Shown here one piece after another: positions 1 through 5,998 of a stretch of 6,133 nt of DNA. The DNA comes from CAJXTB01 sp047626195. Its GTDB lineage: Bacteria; Myxococcota_A; UBA796; GCA-2862545. A program made the translations under genes and the position numbers. Under the pieces are notes generated by a model that searched no databases, was not told the origin of the DNA, and worked only from the letters and a program-made list of their open reading frames with translations. The DNA lies in contig JBLHSN010000346.1 of NCBI GenBank assembly GCA_047626195.1, positions 1 through 6,133 of the forward strand. The letters run 5' to 3'. The first letter of the stretch is position 1; each line of letters starts with the position of its first letter.

Positions 1-884
1 CGTCCAGGAACGTCTCCCAGCGTAGTCTGTTCATAGCCAAAGCCTTGCAGGACAGACACCGTGCGGCCGTCCCCTGACAACTCACGCGCCCATTGGACGT
101 ACGCCCCGGGCTCGGTCAGGTTCAAGTCCGGAACCGGATAGACGTCGAAGCCAAAGCTATCAACCATTCCAGCCACTCTGGCAACGCCCTCCTCAAAGCG
201 TTCTTCCACGGCCACACGCTGAGCACTGGTGAGATGCGACTCACTGAACAGCGACGGCCTCGGACCTTCGATGAGAACGGTCGGCAGGTTCAAGACGTCA
301 TGCACCACGTCGGCCGCCGTAGAAATGTTGTCGAGGTCCACAGCGGACCGGCCCTGCGTTTGCGCCACTGCGTAGGTGAGAACAGGCTGGTCGTAACTGC
401 TGAAGGCGCTAATGATCTCGCCGTGCCCATCCCAGCACTCCTCTCGTTGGGTGGTGAGGTGTGTCGTCAGCACGGCTCGGTCCACAGGAGAGTCTATCGG
501 TTGGAGCTGAAAGAGAAGAGCCCCTGGGAAGAGGATGCGCAGACGTCCCTCTGCTGCCGCGTACGGGTCTGATGCGCCACGGCATGTAAACGCGTCGTCA
601 AAGCCCAGCAGAGTGGGTGACAAAAAGTGCGACAAATGACCGGTGGTCTGCGCTTCACCATCCGCCTCGGACGTCAGAAATAGCGGGAAAAACTGGTCGG
701 CTCCTGCGTCTGCCATCTGCTGAAAAGGACCGGCAAAATCCGGGTCTTCCACGGAACCAAACAGCGAAGTCGGTGCACCAGCAAAGCCTACGGACAACGG
801 CGCAGACGCCGGGAAGTGCACAACGGCCTCCGGCCCCATTGATCCGCGACATCCAACAAACACCAATACTGCCAGACCTCTCAC
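1..884 (-). CDS. putative lipoprotein of unknown function, C-terminus outside window
   Basis: The minus-strand frame is open from a GTG at 884-882 to the left edge, giving at least 294 codons, so the C-terminus is missing. The GTG is chosen because a GGAGG ribosome binding site lies 4 nt upstream and because the protein then starts MRGLAVLVFVGC. That is a very short hydrophobic stretch ending in a lipobox-like FVGC, with Cys12 as the likely lipidated residue, so an exported, membrane-anchored protein is inferred. The frame is also open upstream of the GTG, with a TTG farther up, so a slightly longer start is possible. The rest is soluble and acidic-to-neutral, with further Cys at about 101 and 150 (possible disulphide) and no transmembrane segment. 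I recognise no enzyme motif or family. The gene lies 64 bp downstream of the CAT tRNA on the same strand and may share its transcript. Confidence 0.75.
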   Translation of the reverse strand, partial: MRGLAVLVFVGCRGSMGPEAVVHFPASAPLSVGFAGAPTSLFGSVEDPDFAGPFQQMADAGADQFFPLFLTSEADGEAQTTGHLSHFLSPTLLGFDDAFTCRGASDPYAAAEGRLRILFPGALLFQLQPIDSPVDRAVLTTHLTTQREECWDGHGEIISAFSSYDQPVLTYAVAQTQGRSAVDLDNISTAADVVHDVLNLPTVLIEGPRPSLFSESHLTSAQRVAVEERFEEGVARVAGMVDSFGFDVYPVPDLNLTEPGAYVQWARELSGDGRTVSVLQGFGYEQTTLGDVPG

Positions 885-888
885 GCCA

Positions 889-893
889 CCTCC
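889..893 (-). promoter_or_regulatory. Shine-Dalgarno GGAGG of the lipoprotein gene
   Basis: GGAGG on the minus strand stands 4 nt before the GTG at 884. The same motif at the same spacing precedes the zinc-ribbon gene, which supports this GTG as the start. Confidence 0.6.
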
Positions 894-901
894 ATCCTGT
901 A

Positions 902-918
902 GACCGACAGCATCGGTC
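902..918 (-). repeat. inverted repeat between tRNA and lipoprotein gene
   Basis: A perfect 6-bp stem (GACCGA / TCGGTC) encloses a 5-nt loop, located 31 nt downstream of the tRNA 3' end and just before the ribosome binding site of the next gene. No U-tract follows, so an intrinsic terminator is unlikely. It could help 3' processing of the tRNA transcript or be chance. Confidence 0.35.
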
Positions 919-948
919 CAAGACAAGCAGGTTGTGAGAAGTGGCGGG

Positions 949-1022
949 TAGGCCCGGTAGGACTCGAACCTACGACCCTCCGGGTATGAGCCGGGTGCTC
1001 TGACCAACTGAGCTACGGGCCC
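949..1022 (-). tRNA. tRNA with anticodon CAT (elongator Met or Ile2)
   Basis: Seventy-four nucleotides fold as a complete cloverleaf. The acceptor is GGGCCCG paired with CGGGCCT, ending in a G1-U72 wobble. The D-arm is GCTC/GAGC, the anticodon loop CTCATAC, the variable loop GGGTC, and the T-arm GTAGG-TTCGAGT-CCTAC, with discriminator A. The anticodon is CAT. The ordinary TTCGAGT T-loop and a paired acceptor end argue against initiator tRNA. Elongator Met and the Ile2 type (C34 modified to lysidine by TilS) share this anticodon. The C4-G69 and C5-G68 pairs resemble those used by E. coli TilS, so Ile2 is a real alternative. No CCA is encoded (CCC follows the discriminator). The top anticodon-stem pair is a C-A mismatch. 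Confidence 0.96.
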
Positions 1023-1068
1023 GCCGCAGCTCCCCGTAACTCACTGGTTTGGGATACGGTGGTGGGAT

Positions 1069-1073
1069 GGAGG
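1069..1073 (+). promoter_or_regulatory. Shine-Dalgarno GGAGG of the zinc-ribbon gene
   Basis: GGAGG lies 4 nt before the ATG at 1078. A TANNNT hexamer at 1055-1060 (TACGGT) is a possible -10 element, which would give a leader of about 10 nt, but no convincing -35 accompanies it. Confidence 0.55.
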
Positions 1074-1077
1074 TGCG

Positions 1078-1800
1078 ATGGAGTTGGACATCGACGTTCT
1101 GGCGGCTTTGGCCCACGCAGACGACGAAATTCGGGATGCTGACCGCAAGCGGGCATCGGCACGAGCCAGTGTTCCGAACTCGGAAAAAGCCCGCGACGAA
1201 GCAGCAAAGGCTGTCGCCGATGCCAAGCAGCTGCTGGCCACTCACACCGAGACCGAGCGCGCCAATCAGCGCAAGCTCAAGGAATACGAGACCTTCGTGA
1301 TGCGCGCAAATCGAGCTCTCGAAACCGGCGCCGGAGACGCTGACGCTGCAGAGCGCCAACGGGTGAGCTGCATCGCCATCATCGATGGCCTAGAGACCGA
1401 ACAGCTGGAGCTCATGGATGTGCGCGAGACTCTCGAAGCCGCCCTCCTCGCCCGCGAAGCAGAGCTCGTCGCCGCCGAAGAAACCGTTGTCACTGCAAAC
1501 GCGGCATGCGCCCCAGAAGTCAAGGTCCAGACGGCTCGCTTAATGACCGCCAAAGGTGAAGCCATCTATCTCCGCTCTAAGCTTCACAAGGTAGAGCTCG
1601 TCCGGTACGACGCCTTGATGGACCGCAACCGACGACCGGTCAGCATACTCAAGAAAGACACGTGTAAAGCGTGTAATCGCGTGCAGGTGCCGCGAGCTAT
1701 GCAGGAACTGAAGCGCGGACGACTGGTTCAATGTGCAGGCTGCGGACGGTGGCTGCATGCCCCGGACCTCGTCGAAGCCAACGCCGACTTCGCCGGGTAA
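1078..1800 (+). CDS. coiled-coil C4-type zinc-ribbon protein (DUF164 / CdsZ-like family)
   Basis: This complete 240-residue protein has the family layout. Residues 1 to about 185 form a long Ala/Glu/Arg-rich helical hairpin with coiled-coil character. The C-terminus is a zinc ribbon with Cys196-x2-Cys199 and Cys219-x2-Cys222, the latter in the typical CAGCGRWLH context. The related Helicobacter pylori protein HP0958 acts as a nucleic-acid-binding chaperone/regulator and the actinobacterial homologue is Rv2229c, but the role in most bacteria is unsettled. A regulatory or RNA-related role is inference from the family. Length matches typical members, and the ATG has GGAGG 4 nt upstream. In several lineages this gene sits near rnpB. 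Here about 4.2 kb of minus-strand coding sequence separates them. It is divergent from the tRNA and its last 73 nt overlap, antisense, the nominal end of segment E. Confidence 0.9.
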   Translation: MELDIDVLAALAHADDEIRDADRKRASARASVPNSEKARDEAAKAVADAKQLLATHTETERANQRKLKEYETFVMRANRALETGAGDADAAERQRVSCIAIIDGLETEQLELMDVRETLEAALLAREAELVAAEETVVTANAACAPEVKVQTARLMTAKGEAIYLRSKLHKVELVRYDALMDRNRRPVSILKKDTCKACNRVQVPRAMQELKRGRLVQCAGCGRWLHAPDLVEANADFAG

Positions 1801-2813
1801 GAAGGGTAAGTAGAACCTGTGAACCGACCCGAGGCCGGCCCCAGGGCCGGAGCACCACCGAGGGACCTTTGGACTAATCTTCGTTCATCGGAGCATCTGC
1901 CACGGGTCGACCTGTCGGCTCGAAGTGCCACTGTTCTCCACCGGCTCGGGTCAGCATTCATTGGGGTGACACCGCTAAGTCTCCGGCCAGAGATAACCAT
2001 CAACAGGCGTGAATTGAACAGCGCTTCCTTCCCCGACCATCGGCTGGGTTCAAGGATTGCAGGGTCCAATGCGGCGGCACGGAAGAAGGTCTGTGGTACG
2101 AGAGCCATGGCGCTAGCAGGTGCACTGTTCGCGAGTTTTGTAGAGAACCCAAGTAGCTTTTCACTGATCGGATAGTCAACCAACTTATGGCCCATCACGT
2201 TGAGCTGGGCTGCACGGTCGATATACTCAACTTTGTAGTTGATGCCGGCGCCTGCTTGCATGCGCGGGTCAGCGAAGATGGCCGACAACACAATGAGCTT
2301 GCCCGGGTCATAGCGAAGGGCCAACTCGGCCCTGTTGTTCACATGTACGCCATCGACGACCTTGCCGGCAAGGACCGCTTCGTTAGCGTCCATGGCTTGT
2401 TGAGGCGTTTGACCCTTTGGATCGATGAAACGACCGACCTTGTTCAGCGTCTCGAGGTCCGCCCGCGTCCATCCGTCTTTCGCACCAATCGCGCCCAGGT
2501 CCGGGTCGATGAGGGTGAACGAGTAACCCTTGCCCATTGAGACAACGGTCATGCCAATCGTTGCGAGGGCATCGACGAGGTCCTGGTGCTCTGGCCGAAC
2601 TGTCGTTCCGGAACTGAACAGAACCCGTCCGACCATTTCCATCGCATTACTACCGTTCTTGCTGTCGGTGAATGTCAGCTGATTGAACGCCATCGAGACA
2701 TACTGTCCATCGTATGTATTGATGGGAGAGCCGGGCTCCATCAGCGAGCGTACTTGGGCGATTCGAGCACTTGTAGCGTCCATGCCCATGGCCATGAGCG
2801 AGGCTTCGTCCAA
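1728..2813 (-). CDS. segment E: hypothetical protein, last part of in-phase block
   Basis: The open frame begins directly after the TGA at 2817-2819. The first possible start is a TTG at 2813, then ATGs at 2795, 2789 and 2783, and none has a ribosome binding site. Residues 1 to about 270 look like a real soluble mixed alpha/beta protein, but I recognise no family. After about residue 272 (below position 2000) rare-type codons (AGA, AGG, CGA, TTA) cluster and the peptide becomes Arg/Ser-rich. It then runs through the GC hairpin into the antisense of the zinc-ribbon gene. The true end is therefore probably near 1975, where another minus frame ends in a protein-like tail (VGEGSAVQFTPVDGYLWPET then TAG at 1975-1977). 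Reaching it needs a frameshift near 2040. The nominal stop is TGA at 1728-1730. Confidence 0.55.
   Translation of the reverse strand: MDEASLMAMGMDATSARIAQVRSLMEPGSPINTYDGQYVSMAFNQLTFTDSKNGSNAMEMVGRVLFSSGTTVRPEHQDLVDALATIGMTVVSMGKGYSFTLIDPDLGAIGAKDGWTRADLETLNKVGRFIDPKGQTPQQAMDANEAVLAGKVVDGVHVNNRAELALRYDPGKLIVLSAIFADPRMQAGAGINYKVEYIDRAAQLNVMGHKLVDYPISEKLLGFSTKLANSAPASAMALVPQTFFRAAALDPAILEPSRWSGKEALFNSRLLMVISGRRLSGVTPMNADPSRWRTVALRADRSTRGRCSDERRLVQRSLGGAPALGPASGRFTGSTYPSYPAKSALASTRSGACSHRPQPAH
1835..1850. repeat. GC-rich hairpin in the convergent junction
   Basis: CCGGCCC (1835-1841) and GGGCCGG (1844-1850) are exact reverse complements, giving a 7-bp stem (or 6 bp with a 4-nt loop). It lies 35 nt after the zinc-ribbon stop, where convergent transcription should end. 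No T-tract follows on either strand, so if it terminates transcription it does so weakly or with Rho. Confidence 0.4.
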
Positions 2814-2816
2814 GGT

Positions 2817-4010
2817 TCAAGTGGTCAGCCGGTTTCCGTCGACCTCGGTCTGGTTGGATGGTGTGGCCCAGCCCCTCACTTTGCCCCAAGTGGAGGTCTC
2901 TATGGTGTTCTTGACGTTGCCCCACGAACCATTGACTTTCCGCGAATCCGTCCCCTTGCCTTTGCCATTCGTGCTGTTGCCGCTGCCATCTGTAAGTGCG
3001 ACCGAACCGCTCACAGTCACGTTGGCAACGTCGCCCGCTGGCCTCGGGGAGACGGTGTTCGCGGTATTCTTCGCGAACAGCTCTTTGAAGTCGTCGGCCG
3101 TTGGTCCGCTGGGGACCGGAATCAGCTCGTCTGCCCATTTGCTGTACTTTTGCGACAACGCAGCATCGACTAGGCCGGATTGTGACGCCAATGCAATGGC
3201 CGAAAGGGCCTGGGTATGCGCAGAGTCCCCCGGTGCATGGTGCATATGGCCGTCTAGAATCTTATGTGCCAATACCTGAAGCTGGGTTTGGGCAACACCG
3301 GCGCGACCACCTCCAGCAGTCTTTAGCGGGTCCACAAAGTGGGTCTTCGTCTTGATGAGTGCTTTGATGCTACGTTTCCCGTTGCGTCCTAGCCAAGCGC
3401 GCAGGGCCTTGTGCTGGGCAGCATCGGGAATAGCGGCGGCTTGAGTTCCGTCGGGAATCCAGTCCTTGATGTCTTTGGATTGGGCCCCGTGTACGGTATT
3501 GGACTCCTTGACATACCAATCCTGTTCGTCCTGATTGGACACGGCGTAAACGGATGTTTTGTACGCATCAATGACGTCTTTTCCGTCTTTGGCGACGCGT
3601 TTACGGTCAACCAGCCCGGCGTCGACATCGGCAGGCAACTGCAATGCCAACCAACTCGCAGCCGACAGGTCCGCGCTCAGGATGTCTCGCCGACCACCCC
3701 CATCCTCGATGCACAGTTGTGCGCCATTCTGACCCACCAAACGGATGAGGTGTCCGTTGTGCCAGGCAACAACCGCTTTGCCACTCTTGAGCGAGGGCAT
3801 CGCACCGTGAATATCCACCAACGTTCCGCAGACCCCGAAGGCATGGGCGAGTGTGGCTACCTGTTCAGTGCCATCAATGGCGACCACGCCATGCTCTAAA
3901 CGTACGAGTTCCACGACATCCGCGTAGGATTTGGCTTGGATATAGGGCCGGGGAAAGCCAAGCAGTTCGAAGGCCCCCGCCAGTGTGCTCATGTCTCCCC
4001 GCTTGTCCAC
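2817..4010 (-). CDS. segment D: hypothetical protein with Gly/Ser/Asn-rich C-terminus
   Basis: From the GTG at 4010 this is 397 residues, and the frame is open up to the TAG at 4065-4067, which adds 18 coding-like codons (415 in all). An ATG at 3992 has GGGGAG only 2 nt before it, too close for a normal site. Residues 8 to about 120 form a compact domain rich in beta strands, with Cys61 and Cys100. Residues 120-320 are largely helical with Lys- and Ala-rich stretches and a His-rich patch (DGHMHHAPGDSAH). Residues 335-397 are low in complexity (Gly, Ser, Asn, Thr, Lys) and read like a linker rather than a protein end, which fits continuation into segment E across the TGA at 2817-2819. No family recognised. 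There is no signal peptide or membrane segment. Confidence 0.65.
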   Translation of the reverse strand: MDKRGDMSTLAGAFELLGFPRPYIQAKSYADVVELVRLEHGVVAIDGTEQVATLAHAFGVCGTLVDIHGAMPSLKSGKAVVAWHNGHLIRLVGQNGAQLCIEDGGGRRDILSADLSAASWLALQLPADVDAGLVDRKRVAKDGKDVIDAYKTSVYAVSNQDEQDWYVKESNTVHGAQSKDIKDWIPDGTQAAAIPDAAQHKALRAWLGRNGKRSIKALIKTKTHFVDPLKTAGGGRAGVAQTQLQVLAHKILDGHMHHAPGDSAHTQALSAIALASQSGLVDAALSQKYSKWADELIPVPSGPTADDFKELFAKNTANTVSPRPAGDVANVTVSGSVALTDGSGNSTNGKGKGTDSRKVNGSWGNVKNTIETSTWGKVRGWATPSNQTEVDGNRLTT

Positions 4011-4064
4011 GCGGGCACTCGTGGCCTCGGCGGCAGTGTGCTCGGCCGGGAGCTGGGCCAGACG

Positions 4065-4976
4065 CTAGAAGAACGCAGCTTGAATGGCTGCGGGTTGGGT
4101 GACAGCAAATCGTCGTACCTCACCCATCTGTTTGGCTGTGAGCGAATCCTCTTGGACCGAGAGTTCCTCTTGCGTCGCCACGCGAAGCCGCTCGCGCAGC
4201 GCGTACCGAGGACGGCCCTGTACAACCATCTCGCGGTAATCAGGGTCTGTGCCCCCCGTCATTGGATACACTGCTAGTAGACTTCTCCAGTCTGAACCAG
4301 CCGAAATTGTCGTGATTGGCGTTCGGGTCTGCTCGTCGTACACCCCCATGAAACACGGTAGTGACGCGGCGGGGTCGTTGGGTCGTAGCCATCCCTTAAT
4401 GCTCAACCCTGGGGGTGCGTTGTCGACGGCGTCTGCTGCAGGCTCGGCCTGCAACCCCAGGTCGGTGAAGCTCGCGTCGAGCCAGCCCAACCTGTCGGGG
4501 CCCTCGGCAATCTCAATCAATGCTTGCACCCAATGGCGACCGTCCACCACTAGACTCTCAGCGGTGATACCAACCCGGTCCCCCAAGCGCACGTCTCGCA
4601 ATCTCGAACTGGTGTGCGAAGGCTCCTCGTGGATACCCAACGTCAACTCAATGAGGCCTGGGAATGCCGCGGTGACGTATCGGGCAGGTTCTTGCTCGGG
4701 TGGAGCGACCTGTGCGGCCTCAATATTGTCGCTGTGGACGTTCCGGTCGGCTTTTGGATCAACATCCACCGGAACTGGCGCAGCGTCCACGGTAGGAAGA
4801 CTCGACAGCCCAATGTCGAGCAATGCTGGCGAAACGGCGGCCGCAACGGCATCGATCGACTGCACAGAGTCGACCCTAGCAGCGACAACGACGGGTGCTA
4901 CTCGCGTCTGCTCGTTCGCGTCTCGCCGTAGAATTGGCGCTTCCAACCTGTCAGATGCGGATTGCATTCCGGACAT
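4065..4976 (-). CDS. segment C: hypothetical protein with SH3-like domain
   Basis: From the ATG at 4976 this is 303 residues, but the frame is open and coding-like for another 54 codons up to the TAA at 5139-5141 (357 in all). That extra part reads as soluble charged sequence (for example YDAYKADRKLTRRTRFDD) and contains no ATG, GTG or TTG. The ATG at 4976 lacks a ribosome binding site. Residues 30-100 are an Ala/Pro/Asp-rich linker. Residues about 105-175 match the bacterial SH3 (SH3b) pattern: a distal-loop-like EEPSHTSSRL, then LGDRVGI, then HWVQALIEI, then GWLDASF. Such domains usually bind peptidoglycan or peptides, so that role is inferred. Residues 190-270 form a second beta-rich stretch. 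The segment ends FF-TAG at 4065 and coding character continues beyond it. The overall function is not recognised. Confidence 0.65.
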   Translation of the reverse strand: MSGMQSASDRLEAPILRRDANEQTRVAPVVVAARVDSVQSIDAVAAAVSPALLDIGLSSLPTVDAAPVPVDVDPKADRNVHSDNIEAAQVAPPEQEPARYVTAAFPGLIELTLGIHEEPSHTSSRLRDVRLGDRVGITAESLVVDGRHWVQALIEIAEGPDRLGWLDASFTDLGLQAEPAADAVDNAPPGLSIKGWLRPNDPAASLPCFMGVYDEQTRTPITTISAGSDWRSLLAVYPMTGGTDPDYREMVVQGRPRYALRERLRVATQEELSVQEDSLTAKQMGEVRRFAVTQPAAIQAAFF

Positions 4977-5138
4977 CGAGGCGACGGAATCGACTGTCGG
5001 ACCGCCTTCTTTCTTGTGGTCCTCCTGACGAAACGCATTCTGGAGCGTGAGCAGGGCTTCCCCCGCCCCAGAATCGTCGAAACGAGTGCGACGAGTGAGC
5101 TTGCGGTCCGCTTTGTAGGCATCATATGCGTTGGGGTC

Positions 5139-5576
5139 TTAGGCCTTGAGCATCTTGCGTTCAGCACGAGGAATACGTTCAACCTGAAAATGGGCCCAGT
5201 AAGTGCCTAAACGGATGAGCCATGCCTGTAGAGAGCGTCCGGTCAGGAATCGAGCCGTCAAAACCGAGGTGGCGGCCGAGACATTGGCCTCCGACACTGG
5301 CAATCGTTGTTGGAACCATCGTTGATTCGCCCATGCATCAACTCGCTCAAGGATCAGGGCCCTGTCACCTGGATTGACGTCTCCTAGCGCCCCCGTTCCA
5401 GCCGCAGCTAGCCGTGGTGCTTTGCCGTCCGCGAACACTCCCAATCGTGTTGCCGTTTGGGTGTCGCGCTCGGCCCGTTTCTTCCTGAATAGCCCCTTCG
5501 CGTTGTCGTTCGCGATGCGGGCTTCACTCCCCGCATGTTGGTTGGCGTCCGCGCCTTGAGATGCGCCAGTAGCCAC
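5139..5576 (-). CDS. segment B: hypothetical Ala/Arg-rich protein
   Basis: From the GTG at 5576 this is 145 residues. The frame is open back to the TGA at 5610-5612, adding 11 codons with no start codon. No ribosome binding site precedes the GTG. Residues 1-28 are Ala/Asn/Gln-rich and probably disordered. Residues 29-45 carry a basic patch (LFRKKRAERD). Residues 70-145 are probably helical, with several Trp (WANQRWFQQ, QAWLIRLGTYW), ending in a basic tail (RIPRAERKMLKA) before TAA. The sequence immediately after the TAA continues in the same frame with coding character into segment C, so B may be the N-terminal part of a B-C polypeptide. No signal peptide. No family recognised. Confidence 0.55.
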   Translation of the reverse strand: MATGASQGADANQHAGSEARIANDNAKGLFRKKRAERDTQTATRLGVFADGKAPRLAAAGTGALGDVNPGDRALILERVDAWANQRWFQQRLPVSEANVSAATSVLTARFLTGRSLQAWLIRLGTYWAHFQVERIPRAERKMLKA

Positions 5577-5609
5577 GTCTTGGACGGGAGCGATGGCACT
5601 CGATTGGTG

Positions 5610-5828
5610 TCATTCGACTGCATCCTCATCTTTACGAAGGGTTCGGTAGGCTTTGATAGCGTGGTCACCAGGGGCTTTTGGCGTAGAAGCAGCGGATTTC
5701 TGCGGCCCCGTGGACTGCAGGTCGTCTGCAAGGGTGTCTTTCACACCGTCCTCCTGAAGGTCCTCCGTAGCAGTCGTTCCGGTATCGCCCGGCCCCTCAA
5801 GCTCAGGCTTGGCCGTCAATCCACACAC
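5610..5828 (-). CDS. segment A: small acidic Thr/Asp-rich hypothetical protein, start of in-phase block
   Basis: The GTG at 5828-5826 is chosen because AGGAG lies 7 nt upstream. This is the only segment of the A-E block with a convincing ribosome binding site. It gives 72 residues, mostly polar and probably disordered (Thr, Asp, Glu, Gly, Lys), ending KDEDAVE and TGA. An in-frame ATG at 5858 lies farther up without such a site. There is one Cys at position 2 and no hydrophobic segment. On its own it looks like an N-terminal tail rather than a folded protein, which fits a role as the head of a longer polypeptide. It is the first coding sequence downstream of rnpB. Confidence 0.55.
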   Translation of the reverse strand: MCGLTAKPELEGPGDTGTTATEDLQEDGVKDTLADDLQSTGPQKSAASTPKAPGDHAIKAYRTLRKDEDAVE

Positions 5829-5835
5829 GAAGACG

Positions 5836-5840
5836 CTCCT
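5836..5840 (-). promoter_or_regulatory. Shine-Dalgarno AGGAG of segment A
   Basis: AGGAG stands 7 nt before the GTG at 5828, an ideal spacing. No comparable motif is found before segments B, C, D or E. Confidence 0.5.
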
Positions 5841-5998
5841 AGTGCAACACCGCCCCATCAACGGGCGCACAAAGGCTAGACAACAAGCGGTGCATCGGCC
5901 TCCCACACCGAACAAACACCTTCGGCATCTGCGTCGGCAGCGAGCTTCAGTCCGACGTCGTCACCCGCTTAGGACAGCGTTCGGGGAAGGCCCAGCAC
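5841..5998. other. intergenic spacer between rnpB terminator and segment A
   Basis: About 160 bp with no convincing gene. The segment A frame is open to 5915, but the upstream part is Cys/Arg-rich and unlikely to be coding. A promoter for the A-E block would be expected here. TTGTTG- and TTGTCT-like hexamers near 5880-5887 are possible -35 elements, but I see no clear partner -10 box. Confidence 0.3.

Larger units (their letters stand above)
1728..5828 (-). other. 4.1-kb single-frame block with four internal stop codons (segments A-E)
   Basis: From the GTG at 5828 to the TGA at 1728 one minus-strand frame spans 1,367 codons. It is interrupted only by TGA 5610-5612, TAA 5139-5141, TAG 4065-4067 and TGA 2817-2819. 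The open stretches are 72, 156, 357, 415 and 362 codons. Codons just after the stops keep coding character: GC-rich third positions and ordinary amino-acid composition. Two readings are open. One is a single large gene broken by nonsense mutations, with no frameshift until perhaps about 2040. The other is an in-phase array in which later segments are made by readthrough or reinitiation. Use of all three stop triplets excludes a simple reassignment of one codon. If the first reading is right, the block should be annotated as one pseudogene. Confidence 0.6.

Noticed and set aside
655..921. Minus-strand Arg/Cys/Trp-rich 88-residue frame
   Set aside because: It is out of phase with the lipoprotein gene, has implausible composition and no SD.
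93..937. Plus-strand open frames over 93-572 and 617-937
   Set aside because: They are antisense to the lipoprotein gene, which is open throughout, has an SD and a lipobox. Their translations are His/Arg-rich, as in shadow frames.
970..1565. Minus-strand frames overlapping the tRNA and the zinc-ribbon gene
   Set aside because: They run through the tRNA or are antisense to a well-supported gene with recognisable zinc-binding Cys pairs.
2187..3899. Several 80-200 residue plus-strand frames opposite segments D and E
   Set aside because: They are opposite the better-coding minus frame, have no SD or recognisable domain, and break up irregularly.
4249..5028. 259-residue plus-strand frame opposite segment C
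   Set aside because: It is Ser/Thr/Arg-rich antisense sequence, and the minus frame contains a convincing SH3-like domain.
4898..5182. 94-residue minus-strand frame starting at an ATG after the TAA at 5139
   Set aside because: It overlaps the B-C junction out of phase. It is Arg/Ser-rich, while the other phase is coding-like on both sides.
1728..5828. Stop-codon reassignment as explanation for the internal stops
   Set aside because: All three stop triplets occur inside the block, and TAA ends the zinc-ribbon gene normally, so no single reassigned codon explains it.
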